A stretch of DNA of 64,000 nucleotides from positions 1,116,001 to 1,180,000 of the forward strand of contig CM047805.1 of NCBI GenBank assembly GCA_026214975.1, in the 5' to 3' direction. The translations under genes and the position numbers were made by a program. This DNA comes from Gentiana macrophylla. Its lineage: Eukaryota; Streptophyta; Magnoliopsida; Gentianales; Gentianaceae. The notes beneath the pieces were generated by a model. That model saw nothing but the letters and a program-made list of their open reading frames with translations. It had not been told where the DNA came from and ran no database searches. Below, piece by piece: positions 13,899-28,500 of the stretch. How positions within the stretch are numbered: position 1 is the first letter of the stretch; the number at the start of each line of letters is the position of its first letter.

Positions 13899-16884
13899 TT
13901 ACGGGTGCGATTCGTACTTTGTCCACGCCAGACAATCGAACACTAAGGCCTGCCATTTTGGAATAGAAAATTGAATAGCGACCCGAAGGTCCGTGATATA
14001 TGGCCCAGGCATGTACACCACCGAGTTTACATCCCATTTTGACGCGATCTCCTCATATCATCTCAAAACCTCTACCGCCTCAGCGCCCTTCCTGGTCCTT
14101 CCTCCAAGTCGCAAAAAATCAAGCGAGCCTGCAGGAGATGACGGTCGAATTGGGATGAAAGGCATCCGGATATGCTTCCGTTGACGGCGACAGTCCAGTA
14201 CCCATCCACATCTTTGTCCGCATTCAAAAAATAGGTGCAGATGATGCAAATCAAACATATGAAAATTTCATAAATATGAATATGATTTCACAAAGATACA
14301 TACCACTCCATCTAGCTCTTTCGCATTTTCGTGGAAGCGAGCGAAATACCCTTTGTCCGCCTTTTCATCTATACTGATCCTCCAACGTATCACTGTAGGA
14401 ATATATATAGCGGGTGGCGCTCTTGTTCGTACGATCGTTGAAACGCTTTTCCAAAGGTTGAGGGAATTTTTCAATGGCGCCCATCTGTCACCGCCTGGAA
14501 GATTGACTCACGAACGACCCGTCGCTTAGATGTTTTGGTGGGTTAATAGTCCGACGGGTCGTCAATCTTCTCGTCCGTTCACCGTCGCCTTTCCTTTCCC
14601 CACCGCCGCTCACTTGGACCACCCGCCATATCTGAAGGACGAGTTATACTACATGCTTATTGACAAACTAATTTCTATTTACCAAATAAAAATGCACACA
14701 CTTATCAGATCAATTTCACTCTGACTTTGAGTTTCTTCCATCGTGAGAGGCTCTTAACGTATTGTCGGAGTTGTTTGTACCATGTATTAAAGAGATAATG
14801 AATTAACGAGAGTAATAATATAACCTACTTTCTCGATTAAATAAGGAAATCAAACAACTTACCATAATTCATCTCGGCTCTATAACAAATCCTCGATTGT
14901 GACATGGCCCTCGGAGTACCTATGCAAATTATAATCGATATCGCCAATTAGAAAATAAGAAACAATAAAATGCGTATGTTGATGTCACGAAATACCTATC
15001 ATATGGTCCGTGTCGAAGCCCTCCTCGGTGTACGCTCCCCAGCCTCTCATGAGTATGGACTGGATCCCGAGAATCACGGCCTTGTAGGTGTATCGGTCTT
15101 CCGGCTACCTTGTGGGGTCACTAAACCACCCTCTGCGAGTTGAGCCTCAAACACGGATCCTGGCTACCTTGTGGGGTCACTAAACCTCCTCTCCAGAGTC
15201 GAGCCCGAGCACCGGATCCTGGTTACAAGCATATTAATATATTAGATTCGTGTGTAAACAATAAAATACGGGTGTCAAATTATTATGTGCAAGATAATTC
15301 ATACCGCTGGCTAATCTCTTGTTCCATGAACAATCTAAATCGACTCTTGAGTTCAACTAACTCAATTTCTAGTGTCCCTTAACTCGAGTCGCTTTTGCCA
15401 ACGAAGCTCTCAACCCCGACTCGGTATTTGCCCACGCAATCTTAGAAGCTCAACTCCGAGTCGGTTTTTTCAAATGCACTCTTCGTGAGCTCTCAACTCC
15501 GAAGTTACTTCTATCCAACTCTTGTTGGATGAGTTCGAATAAGATCGGCCTCGGTGGCTCAACCAAGTAGCGTTTACCGATATCGTCCGATCGCCTTCCA
15601 GGTTGGCGAGAGGTAGTCGCGTGCTCATCCGCCTCGATCGCGTCGTTGAGCGTCCTCTTCATCAATCGGTGGGCGCTCACGCTGTAAGGTATGGCCGGAG
15701 GGACGAAGTCTGTATTAACTACTTCGGAGAGAGACCGGTCGTGTGTTTCGAGAGGAGGACCGGTGGATCGCTTGTAACGGGAGGAGGAGGGACCGGTAGT
15801 TGACGAATACGGCCGTAACGCACTCCGCCCGGCAACCCTATTGAAATCACATACTCCCTATCTCCCGGGGTGCTCAGAACATCATCGGGCATTCCGCTCT
15901 GAATAAATGAAAAAAAAACACGATTTTAGATACAATATAATTAAAATGTGGACTAAAAAAAAATTGGCCTGGCGATACTTACCGATACATCAAACCTTGA
16001 TGACGCCAGTCTACTGCTATACACCCCGCCGCTGGTAAACCGCCACCTCAAATAGGTAGGACGATCGTTCTCATGTCCCTCCCTCAAAATTGCGTACTTC
16101 CCGTTTCTATGGATGACCGGTATGGCGTGAAAAGCCCGGACGTGTAAAGCATCTGATTACCCGGACACGGTTGGTGAAGAGCCTTCGCATCGCCGCTCGG
16201 AACATATGTACGTAGGTATTCAACTTGTCTCACGCCAGCCCCATGAAGTTATTAAACATATCATCGCCCCATGGATAAATGCGGACGCGTTCCCAAGTCT
16301 TCGACGATATAAAAATCTGCTTCGGTATTATAGTTCCGGGGTCATGTGCCATTAGTAAACCATAAATTGTATAAACCAGAGCCATGCGATAAACTGTTTC
16401 GACGTCCTGTTGCGTTGCTCTCATCGCAGATATGATTTTGTGCAACGTTACGGTCCCCACGCACTTACTTAATTCGCATGTCTCCAAGAAACATCGCGAT
16501 ACCGCCGGAATCTGACTGTCAATACCTTCAAGATCTCCAAATCTATACCCCATAATCAATCCAAACTCCCTTCGCCCGAAGCTCACTCTCTTCTGACCAA
16601 TCATAAAGTGCAGTTCGTCGGCGCGATCGAGGATATAACATTTGGAAATCTGAAATACTATGAGCCGCCTTTTGAACGCCCGGTTTTCCACGATACCATG
16701 CGATAAATTGACCAAGACCGATTCTTCTAGTCTATTTAACAAAGTGCAGTCTTGGCTTGGCGTCAGGATACCTCACCAACTCGGTTCGTAGACGTTCATA
16801 TATAGCTCTTTCTGAATGAAATCTCAACTTTGCTTTATCGATCGACATATCACGTGGATGAATGAAATTTCCGTGAGTACCCAT
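13899..16884 (-). pseudogene. DUF1985 gene with weak Ulp1-like C-terminal region
   Basis: The minus strand starts with ATG at 16884 (MGTHGNFIHPRDMSIDKAKL). After one frameshift near 16745 it enters 16742-16230, which shows the DUF1985 signature (ELHFMIGQKRVSFGRREFG, LIMGYRFGDLEG). DUF1985 often precedes a C48 (Ulp1, SUMO-protease-like) peptidase in genes carried by plant MULEs. Downstream the frame is fragmented: 15680-15450, 14474-14268, and a last segment near 14055-13899 reading VVYMPGPYITDLRVA then WQALVFDCLAWTKYE before TAA. That layout fits the HW...D segment of such peptidases only loosely, and the catalytic His, Asp and Cys cannot be confirmed. It is probably a Kaonashi-type cargo gene in decay; introns may explain some breaks. 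Confidence 0.6.
15103..15226 (-). repeat. 59-bp tandem repeat inside the DUF1985 gene
   Basis: GGCTACCTTGTGGGGTCAC occurs at 15103 and 15162, and the next boundary (GGATCCTGGTTAC) falls 59 bp further on. This gives two units and the start of a third. The period is not a multiple of three, so in coding sequence it would shift the frame. Confidence 0.8.
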
Positions 16885-16999
16885 TGTGGAAAGCTGCGAG
16901 TGATTTATAAATACACATGATTATATAATTGCCAAACAAAATATATATATACATATGCATGAGTGTGTTTGTGTGTATATATGTATACATATGCTTATT

Positions 17000-19389
<2,390 letters not shown>

Positions 19390-19398
19390 GTAAATGGC
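19390..19398. repeat. MULE target-site duplication, right copy
   Basis: GTAAATGGC directly follows the terminal CCAATTTCAC and equals 3175-3183. Confidence 0.95.
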
Positions 19399-19400
19399 TT

Positions 19401-19403
<3 letters not shown>

Positions 19404-19439
<36 letters not shown>
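19404..19439. repeat. Poly-T tract of 36 bases
   Basis: An uninterrupted run of T begins 5 bp beyond the MULE target duplication. It may be the poly-A tail of a retroposed sequence on the minus strand or a simple homopolymer; its length may be inexact in the assembly. Confidence 0.9.
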
Positions 19440-20640
19440 CATCGCACCGACATTCGAATCTCTGGAAAGTCGAATATGTAGGCTCGAAATTTGACTTTGT
19501 AGAGAGGTTGAATGTCCATTTTTGATATCTGTAAAGTCAAATCTAGCTTAAAGTGTAGTGTCGCGGTAGATTTACATGTTTTCATGCATCATGTGTATAG
19601 GCATGGTGAACCAATGGTAAAAAAAAATAAAAAACAACCATGAGACAAGATGCATTTTATAACTTAATTTTATAATATCGACTGTTTCAATAAATGATGC
19701 ACCTTAAATGGACACTAAAGTAAAGAGTTGTTAATGGCACCACATAGACCTTCAACCTTGTGAGTTCAACATTTAATTTTGTAGATGTCGAATATCCATT
19801 TACGACCATCATAAAGTCAAACCTAACCCACACACTGACCTTCGAACTTGTAAGATCAACGATTGACTTTGTAGAGGTTGAAATGAGATGGAAAGTCCAT
19901 ATTCAACCTTTATGAAGTGAACGTAACCTGAAATATAATGTTGTGATAGATTCATTATGGTGTCAATTACAATACCCACTCATTTCGGATATGATAGACT
20001 TCTTCTACTTTTTTTTTTTTTTGGAGGGAGGTGGATTTTTATTCAAGGCGGGATGAGAATCGAACTATGGTTTTCACCGAGAGGTGCAATGACCAAGATA
20101 GGATCGACCTTACAAAGATCTAAAATAGACATTCGACCTGTGCAAAGTCGAATGCTATGAGTAGACTTTCCAAAGGTTGAATGTGGGAATAGACTCAGAC
20201 TTTCCAAAAGTTGAATGTGGGTGTAGTGTCCCAAGAGTAGACTTGGTACCGTGCCGATAACAACTGCCTATACTAAATTGGCAATTCAGTTTGACATTGA
20301 TAACCAGTGATTCCATTTAAGCAACTGAAAATTGCAACAGATTACAGCCATTCTCCTCCTTCACACACAAAATTATCATAGTTTTGTAAATTGATCAGTC
20401 CAGAATTTTTTGAACGAAAAAGATGAAATACACCAATCCGGCAACAAGACGACATAAATTCAAGAAAAATGGAATGCACTCAAATCTAGATATGCATGAG
20501 AGAGAGAGCGAGAGAGAAGAAATGAAAAACAGGTCTATTACGCCGGTTTTTATTAGAATATAAGAATTTCAACACAGGTCAGTCTTGTTCTCTTGTCTCC
20601 TTTTAAATGACTTAAGACTCACTTCACGAGTAGGATGATA
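19440..20640. other. Intergenic DNA with repeated GTCGAAT-type motifs
   Basis: No gene is recognised. Phrases such as AAAGTCGAAT and CTTTGTAGAGGTTGAA recur between 19450 and 20220, suggesting an old low-copy repeat. The final part should contain the NDUFS5 3' UTR. Confidence 0.4.
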
Positions 20641-23600
20641 TCAATGCGCTTTTGTGGTAATATCTCCTTTACCATCTTTCTGAGCAGCTGCTGCTCTGAG
20701 CTGCCTTTGCTCCTCCTTGTAAATCCTGTTCCTTCTTTGGTACTGCGAGATTACAGCATTTACATTAGCGTCTCCTAACAAATACCCTGTTTTACAGACT
20801 GAAACACCGATTTCCTACACTTTTACAGAATCTCTATTCAGGATAAAATGAATTGTATTTCGTGCATCAGAAGCAGAGCAAAGTTTAGAGACTCTGTATA
20901 AAGATTATTGCAGTTGATACATAAATCTGAATGATCAGGATATCTATTTTGCAGATTTACCTTGTTGTTCTACATTGTCTAGTGCAAGTGGTCTTATACA
21001 ACATAAAGATACATGCCATAATAAGAAAAGTAAAAGCGCCTGTAATGCAATACAAGAACCAACACAAGTTTTTTAGACATTTAAAGGCACCACAACCAGC
21101 TTTTAGTTGCACAACGCTCAAAACGACTATAAAAAAGGTTGGGTATGTACAATCGCGACTTTTTAAATGTCGTAGAAACCATATATTCGACTTTTTAAAA
21201 GTCGATTTACAGCATGGTGTTGTGATAAGTGTAGTGCATAGTAACTTGACTGTGGTGTATTTAAAGACGGCTTTCTTTAGTACCCACTTACCTTATTAGC
21301 ATGTGTAAGCATGAGAGGGTGAGGTGAGGGAGGCACTACAGAGAAAGTCTGTGCAGTTGTTTAATTGCCAATAATTCTACAAAGATGCTCTGCAGTTGTA
21401 AAATTGCCTACATTTTATATTGGCCATTTTGCAATAATTCTCTAGAGAGGCATCCAACTTTCAGCTTTTCTCCTTCTGTAATCCTCTATATTCATTACCT
21501 GACCTCGTATTACTTACCAACCGTCCCAAAATATAAGTTTTTCTAGTTTTTTTGGTATTGTCCCATAACATAAGTCCTTTTAGACAACCAATGGAGCATT
21601 AAACCATTTTTTCTTCCTCTCACCCCTAATTTATTATCAATTCAACAACTTTTCATTATTTCACACCTATTGTATTAATAATAGTCAATGGGTGTTTTCT
21701 TACATTGTGTGATTACTCTAAACGGCCATATAACTTGGGACGAAGGGAGTACATTTCATGATTAATAAAAGTATATAACTTATATAAAAATTAAAAAGAG
21801 AACTATTAATATGGATAAAAATTCCCAAGGCAATTGATATTGAGACTACTTAACCCTTGAGAAACACAAATAAACAGGAAGCTTCTTCTAAAAAACTTCA
21901 CAGCAGATAATATGAAGAAGCCTTGAAATCACTGCATACATGACGAAGACTAACATTGTAATGCCCCAGAACTTAGGCCTAACGATGATACTTGCGTCAT
22001 AATGGATCGGCGGTTTACTACTTAGGTCCATCGTCCTACTCAGTCCTAAAATGGTTAACCAAAGTTACCAAGTCCATTATGTCTCGACCAAATATATTGA
22101 TAATGTTTCTTCTACTTTACCATGATGGGACATTACAAACATGATGATGGCTAAAGGACGGCATGATGTACAGTGTGAGACTGGAGATTTGAGAAACAAG
22201 AAGAAAGACAAGAGGTTTCATCAACTGGACATTTAAGAACCAGAAGAAAGACGATAGGAGTTGTTAGTTGTTATCAACGCTCCTGAAATTGTTTTAATGC
22301 ATTTTCTTACAGTCAAATGATTTGCAAAATCAGACACTACGAACTTCAGATTCAGCCTAAGTTGAATTCTTTATTATACTGGTGAGCACCAGGTGGTCCA
22401 CATTTGGGTTCAATATTTGTAATTCTAGAAAATTAGCCTTGATTTTGCAATAGGCAGTTTGAATCCAAAAAAAAATTGCGAAATGGGATAAATTGAAATC
22501 CACATTTTGAATAGTTTAGTTACCTATGTCTCTATTGTCTTCAAAATCCAAAAATGATTATGGATCTACTCATTCCAGCTAGTAATGAGTAATGTGTAAT
22601 GAGAAGGTTTAGCACAAATTGGATCTCCTCTATTAATGTTCAAGTTCCCTACACAAAACTCGGATCATCTAGAATCCTAGGTTTTATGGGTGTCCACTAG
22701 AACAATTAAGCCTTAGAAAAACATCCCATTTCACCGTACCCAATCCCAATGGTTTTTTGCCTATTTATTTAGTCCCTATTCTATTTCCTATGTATAAGAT
22801 CTCATCAATATCTTTATTTTCTTTCCAGAATTGATTACAAAGAACTTAAACCTATCTCATTAAGATATCTTTCAATTCGTTGCCTCAACCAAAGAATCAT
22901 TTGCCTCCACTTTGTTCCTAAACTCGAATAGCACATACACTGCTGTTAAAGTTCAAAATCCCACATGAATAGAAAAGATCGAGAAGAAGCCAGATGAGAC
23001 ATTACACAAAAAGCATATGCCTTTGACTAGAACAACTATCCTGAAAGATCTCTTCCACTAGTCTTTAAATGCAGTCATCACAAGTCCCGGAAGCGGAGCT
23101 CATTTTGCCTATCGTGGATGCATACTCCTTTGCTTGTTCTTTTAAGAACTAATACACTTTTAGTCAACTTATTTGAAGGATAATCCTACTAGGCGTCGAA
23201 GATGTAAATGCAGTGATGCAGAGGGCCAGAGCTGTAAAAGGATAAAGACGAAGAAAAAAAGACGGGAAACAAAAGGTAGATGTAGAGAAGCAAAACAGAA
23301 ACATTTCAACTAAACTAACATAACGAGACACGTGACCTTAGTTGGGGATGAACCTCAGTGCTAGTGGTACTGTCAAAAGACTCATATAACAAGCAAACTA
23401 AGAGAGCAAAGATCAGCTAAATGATTTCCAAACCAAGTTCGATCACTACACTATGGACAACCTTTCCTGATCGGGGTATTGGACCAGGCCAAGTGGGAAA
23501 ATTCATTGCATTTTTTGGTATCAACCGGGGTTCAATCCCTATGCCCTCCCACAATAAAACAAAAAAAATCCCCTTCCCTTCCCGCCCCCCACCTAAAAAA

Positions 23601-24182
23601 GGGAGTTGTTATGTGAACCACGCAAAAACTACCACGACACACCACACCTATAACATCACACACAATCTACCTTTGAAGATTCAATTCTACCATCCAATAA
23701 TCGACATTCAAAAGGTCGATTGTATGTGGTGCGACAGCTAATTTCACGTGGTGCATTTGGCAAATGCCAAAAAATAACCCCTTTACTGATAGTATATCTT
23801 ACACATGTGATCTAAAGATCATGAACAGACATTATGAGCCAGGGATAACGCAACGCCCAAATAAAGAAGATGACTTCAATCAAGGTCTACAGTCATGAAT
23901 TTTTCTTGAATAATGACTGATAAAAAAATTCAGATTCTGAACCCATTAGTGATTAGAAGCATTAAGAAAATCAAACACAAACCATCAACCAAAAAGATCA
24001 AAATTAATTAAAGACGAGGGAAAAAAGAAAACCTCTTTTGAATGATGGAGGCACTCGAAATAATCTTCACGGAGAAGAGTGCAATCTTTAGGTTCTCTAC
24101 AGCGAGACATACACTCACTGAAATCAATCCAGAAATCGTAGCATCTTCCTTTGTTCCCTGTTATTCCCCATCCTGAAGCCAT
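20641..24182 (-). CDS. NDUFS5: NADH:ubiquinone oxidoreductase subunit NDUFS5 (15 kDa, twin CX9C)
   Basis: This is a small accessory subunit of mitochondrial complex I, on the intermembrane-space side. Exon 1 (24182-24033) starts MASGWGITGNKGRCYDFW and ends HHSKE. Exon 2 (20742-20641) continues YQRRNRIYKEEQRQL and stops with TGA at 20643-20641. The 83-residue product has the twin CX9C pattern that forms two disulfides in a CHCH fold: Cys14-Cys24 and Cys34-Cys44, with Cys28 in between. The borders are GAG|GTTTTC and GCAG|TAC in phase 0. The single intron is 3.3 kb and holds a Stowaway MITE (21513-21749). No frame break is seen, so it is probably functional. No separate mitochondrial presequence is visible; CX9C proteins usually enter by the Mia40 pathway instead. 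Confidence 0.93.
21513..21749. mobile_element. Stowaway-like MITE in the NDUFS5 intron
   Basis: The right end is TTGGGACGAAGGGAG followed by TA; the left end (after TA at 21511-21512) is CTTACCAACCGTCCC, an imperfect inverted match. It is 237 bp long with no coding capacity. The CTCCCT(T/C)CGTCCCA-type terminus is characteristic of plant Stowaway elements. Confidence 0.65.
21752..24032. other. Rest of the NDUFS5 intron
   Basis: AT-rich intron sequence. The open stretches inside (for example 23421-23741) have low-complexity or pyrimidine-rich composition and no recognised motif. Confidence 0.6.
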
Positions 24183-24508
24183 CTCTACAACGTCACTGAC
24201 TGATTACTAGATTATCCTTAGCACCTTTCCTAATGGATCCAATATAAAAAAAACCCTAAGAGACAAATCGTAGAACACTTTCAGTACAACATCAAAACAA
24301 AAATGCAGAATAGGAAGAGTAAATCAAATCAGGAACAACAAAAGAGGACGAATCAGGATTAAGAGGAATTTTACTCACCGGGAAGAAGGAAAGCCGCCAA
24401 ATGCACAGAAAAGCAAAACTCAGCTGGGATTATCACACACAAACTGCAGAAGAAGTACTCACAGTAAAAATATACGTACTAATACATACTCTAGGACATT
24501 GAAACAAC

Positions 24509-24583
24509 GGGGATGTAGCTCAGATGGTAGAGCGCTCGCTTAGCGTGCGAGAGTGCGAGGGATCGATACTGCCTGCATCTCCA
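24509..24583 (+). tRNA. tRNA-Ala (anticodon AGC), T-arm irregular
   Basis: GGGGATG at 24509 pairs with CATCTCC before the discriminator A at 24583. The D-arm (AGCTCAGATGGTAGAGC) and the anticodon stem CTCGC/GCGAG with loop TTAGCGT (anticodon AGC) are canonical for plant tRNA-Ala. A pol III T-run (TTTTTT) follows at once. The variable loop and T-arm (GTGCGAGGGATCGATACTGCC) differ from the usual GCACGGGGATCGATACCCC: the stem is mismatched and the gene is about two bases longer. It is either a decaying copy or has local sequence errors. Confidence 0.8.
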
Positions 24584-25533
24584 TTTTTTAAGAAATTTTT
24601 GGACTAGCAGGCACTTGTCAAAGATTCGAATCGTGCCCGATGTTATTGGCCCCATAATGAACTACTCACGAGGACACCATAACAACAATCGATTTTGTAG
24701 AGCTCAAATGTCCAATCTAAATTTACGAGCTTTATAAACTCGGACGAAACCGAAAAATTGGTGCGAATAGATTACACTTTGATGCTAAGAACACAATTTT
24801 GTTGTGTTGCTAATATACGATGTTGCCATAAATTGAATAATGATCACGGATCTGACGGTTAGCAATTACGATGAATAACAAAACAAATGATGCTGCATCA
24901 TTGATCACATTAGGTTTACATTTGTCAATTTAGGCGTATTATCACAACCAGCGCAGATAATAGCAGTTGTATTCACACGTTATGGTATAGCGATTGTATT
25001 CACTATTATGGCATGCTTGGTTTGTCTTGTGATCATTACTCCGAATAAATTACGAGGATTGATACTCCCCATCTCCATTTTAGCTGTATTCAAAGCACGT
25101 TTTATAGCACCACACTGCTTGTTCATCACATAAAGTAGAGGATATGCGATGCCACTAGTATACGACGACGTTCGATACCCTGCATCACCATTTTATCAAA
25201 TTTAAAACAACTTTCTTTTGACCTAAAAGCCGATTTCAATGCTAGATTTTTGTAAAATCCGATTTTCAATGTTAGAATATGTAGAATCTAATTTTCAATT
25301 GATTGACTGAAAAATCAGTTTTTACAGATTTTAAAACTAAAAATCGACTTTTGGAACATATTCTAAACAGAAAAACACCAAAAGACAACATTCAGTTTTT
25401 GGGTCTTTAAACTTCGGTTTTCACTTTGATCAATTCAAAATTTGAAGAATATTCAAAATTTTGTTCTCATTCAAATACAGTTGGAAGGCTAAAATGATAA
25501 TAAAAATTAGTCAAAAGGCTAAAAGTTCAGCTG
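24584..25533. other. Intergenic, no gene seen
   Basis: AT-rich spacer between the tRNA and the end of the chromomethylase. Repeats of the phrase AATCCGATTTTCAATGTTAGA are seen near 25230-25340; otherwise nothing is recognised apart from the expected CMT 3' UTR. Confidence 0.5.
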
Positions 25534-28500
25534 TTAAATAAACCAATTTCTACTTCTTGATGCTAGTGTTTCTTGATATCTTTGGCAGCGCTCCCGTTCT
25601 TCGGTTTTAAGTAAATTCTTCAACTGTCCTAAACAGTTTGGGAACTTAAATGGAAGTTCAAATGGCTTCTCAAGTGTTTCACCTAAATTCGCTTTAGCTA
25701 ATGCGTATCCTAACGGGATTGAAACCGAGAAGGAAACTGCATTTCCAACTTGTTTATACCTGTAAAATACAGATAATCAGTGTTTAGAAAGTAGTAGTAT
25801 TATTACTACTACAACAATTGCAGGCTAAATGAAAACAATTATACCTTTCCTTGATAGGTCCAAAGAGCCTATAGCAATCAGGAAGCCTTGTAAACGCGCA
25901 TTCTCACGAGGCGTTAACACTCTATCTTGTTCAGGATGAATGATTGCCTGTTTGTTTATACAAAGACTTGTTAGAAGGTCTTTAACCAATTCAAATCATA
26001 TTGAAAGTTTTTCAAATCAAATCAAAGGATTTCAAAGGTTTAAAAGGAAATAATACCTGGTTGTGAGGCTCAGCCCTTGTCACCACTGTGGCCACAATGT
26101 CATCCGTTGCCAGTCGGCGAAGCACCTATATTTCAGATGATTTAAAGTAAATAAATTGATGTTCAGATAATAAGAAGACATCCAAGCATTCAGTTAAAGT
26201 GTATACATACTTGGTGGACTTCCCTTCTTCAAACGATATCGCATAATCCGGCACCTGTTTTTACAAATTAGATTGGGAAGTGTCAAAAATATGAGATTCC
26301 TATATGTCAGCCTTTACTGGCACCACACCACGAAACATTACTGTTAAAAAGTTGATTCTAGAGCACAAAATCAAGGGATAAAGACACTTGAAATTTGCAT
26401 TTATATCCCCACTATTTCATCTCTGCAAATTCGGTCCCTCAACTGTGATCTTTTTTCAGCACAAAGTGACATGTATCAAACAACAAGCAAAGAAGGTACG
26501 ACATGCTACAGCCAATAGAAACTTGTTGACACGTGGTGAAAATGGACTGAAAATATTAGAAATCATATATGAAGGGTTAAAGCGCAATTATAAAACATGG
26601 GGGTTAGAAGTGCAAGAATCGTGAAACATAAATGAGCAAAGTGTTTTTATCCCCTAAATTCAACTTTTAAAAGGGTCGATCTTCACGATCGAAAGACTAA
26701 AAGTCAACTGCATGCTCCATAATCAACTTTTAAAAGGTCAATCGTGGGTATGATACCACAGCAATAAGTTTGGTGTAATGTCATTTAAGACAATTTGTTA
26801 TATAGACAAGTCTTGGCAAGAAACTGCAATACCAGAGGCTTTCCAGATTTGCATAGTGGTCTTTCTACTGTAGGATCCAATTGCACCTTTTTATTTGCAT
26901 CAATTATCAGGCCTGGCAAGTCCCTAAAATTTGCACCCTGTAAAAATTCAACCATTAAGGGTTATTAGAGTAAATAGTGAGCTGCAAGTATAGACAAAAC
27001 TAAGTAATGCCCCAGACATCAGAACTTTGTGACTGGCAGCATTGTACACTTATGGCTGATTAGGATTGTTGTATTGGATGCATTCTTTTATTTTTCTTGG
27101 GACAAGAATGCTACACACCATGAAATCATTAATTAAAGAAGACAAAAAAAAACTGCACCTTTCGTTTTGGAATTTCGCAAACCCTCTCAAAGTCATCTAC
27201 ATTCAATTTCAATGGTCGATGCTCATAGACCACTTGTTTAGAATCTTTCTCAACAGGATCATTGATAAATATATCTGCATACCACAGACTAATATCTAAG
27301 CAATATTCACACAGAAAAATTATAAAGCAATAGTTAAACTTGTAAGGTAATTCGTATTAGAGTCCCTAAACGGTTCCTTATACCTACAATAAGGATAAAA
27401 TTAAAACAATAGCCTAAGAAAATCAGCTCAAGCAAAATCTTTATCCTAAAAACTTTAAGGATGATAAATATTTCATACATATATTTGGGGATGCAAAATG
27501 TTGCAGGGATAAAGATAGGGAGTGGTTGCAGCTGAACAAAGAAAAAAAAAATCAAGTGCAAAAGGAATCACCTTTCTTTTTCAGCCTAATGTATTTCTGA
27601 AAATCTGTGAGAGGGTTACTACCGTATTCCATCTCATCTTTTTGTTCGTCATTTGTCACCTGAAAAAATATGCAACACAGGTGTTAAGTTGTGTAAATTA
27701 AGATAGTTTGATGACATATTAGTTACCATACAAAAGCATTGTTCAAATATAATATGTTGAATTAAGATTTCTAGGTTGTTAACTTAGAGACAAAATAGTG
27801 AGGATACAATTGTATCTCGCCTGTAGAAAGTTGTTAGAATTTTGTTTTTTTTAATCAAATAATTCACTGATCATAACAATTGCCTTTAATACGTTTAGTA
27901 ACTAAACATACCTTTGGTAAATCAGATATGACATCCCCAAGCAGAACGCTTTTCTGCAATATACATGGTTGACCATCCTCATGACAAACAACACATTCCT
28001 AAGAAAACAAAAACAAATGAAAAAATAATTTATGATATGCTCAAAAGAATCTAAATTAATCAGAAAAAGTTGATTAATGGTCTGTCAATATACCTTATAC
28101 TCATTTATTACCACCCCTTTTTTGGATACCTCATGTGTTGGCAGCGGAAAGTGGGGCAACCTCTGAAATGGATGAGATTCATTAGTTTTTTCAAGCAAGA
28201 TTCATTAGTCTGGAGGAAGCAAATGATAGACAGCAGAAATGAGGTGGAATTAGACACTGAGAGGTTTGAAATAATAACATTATTCTCTAATATGTTACCT
28301 ATTATCTTGTCCAAAAGCTCAAGTTTTCGGGAAGTACTTTACACATTTGAGACAATATACACTTCAAATTAAATGCTATACACTTCAAAGTTTACATCAG
28401 AGTTTGAGCCAACATAGGGCTCCCAAAGGCTAATACTTAACAACATGAATAAATTGGAAAAAAAACACAGAGATTTGAACTAATGACCTTATTCATTGAC

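Noticed and set aside
23421..23741. 106-codon open frame in the NDUFS5 intron
   Set aside because: It lies inside an intron, has a Pro/Lys/Thr/His-rich composition from simple sequence, and no recognisable domain.
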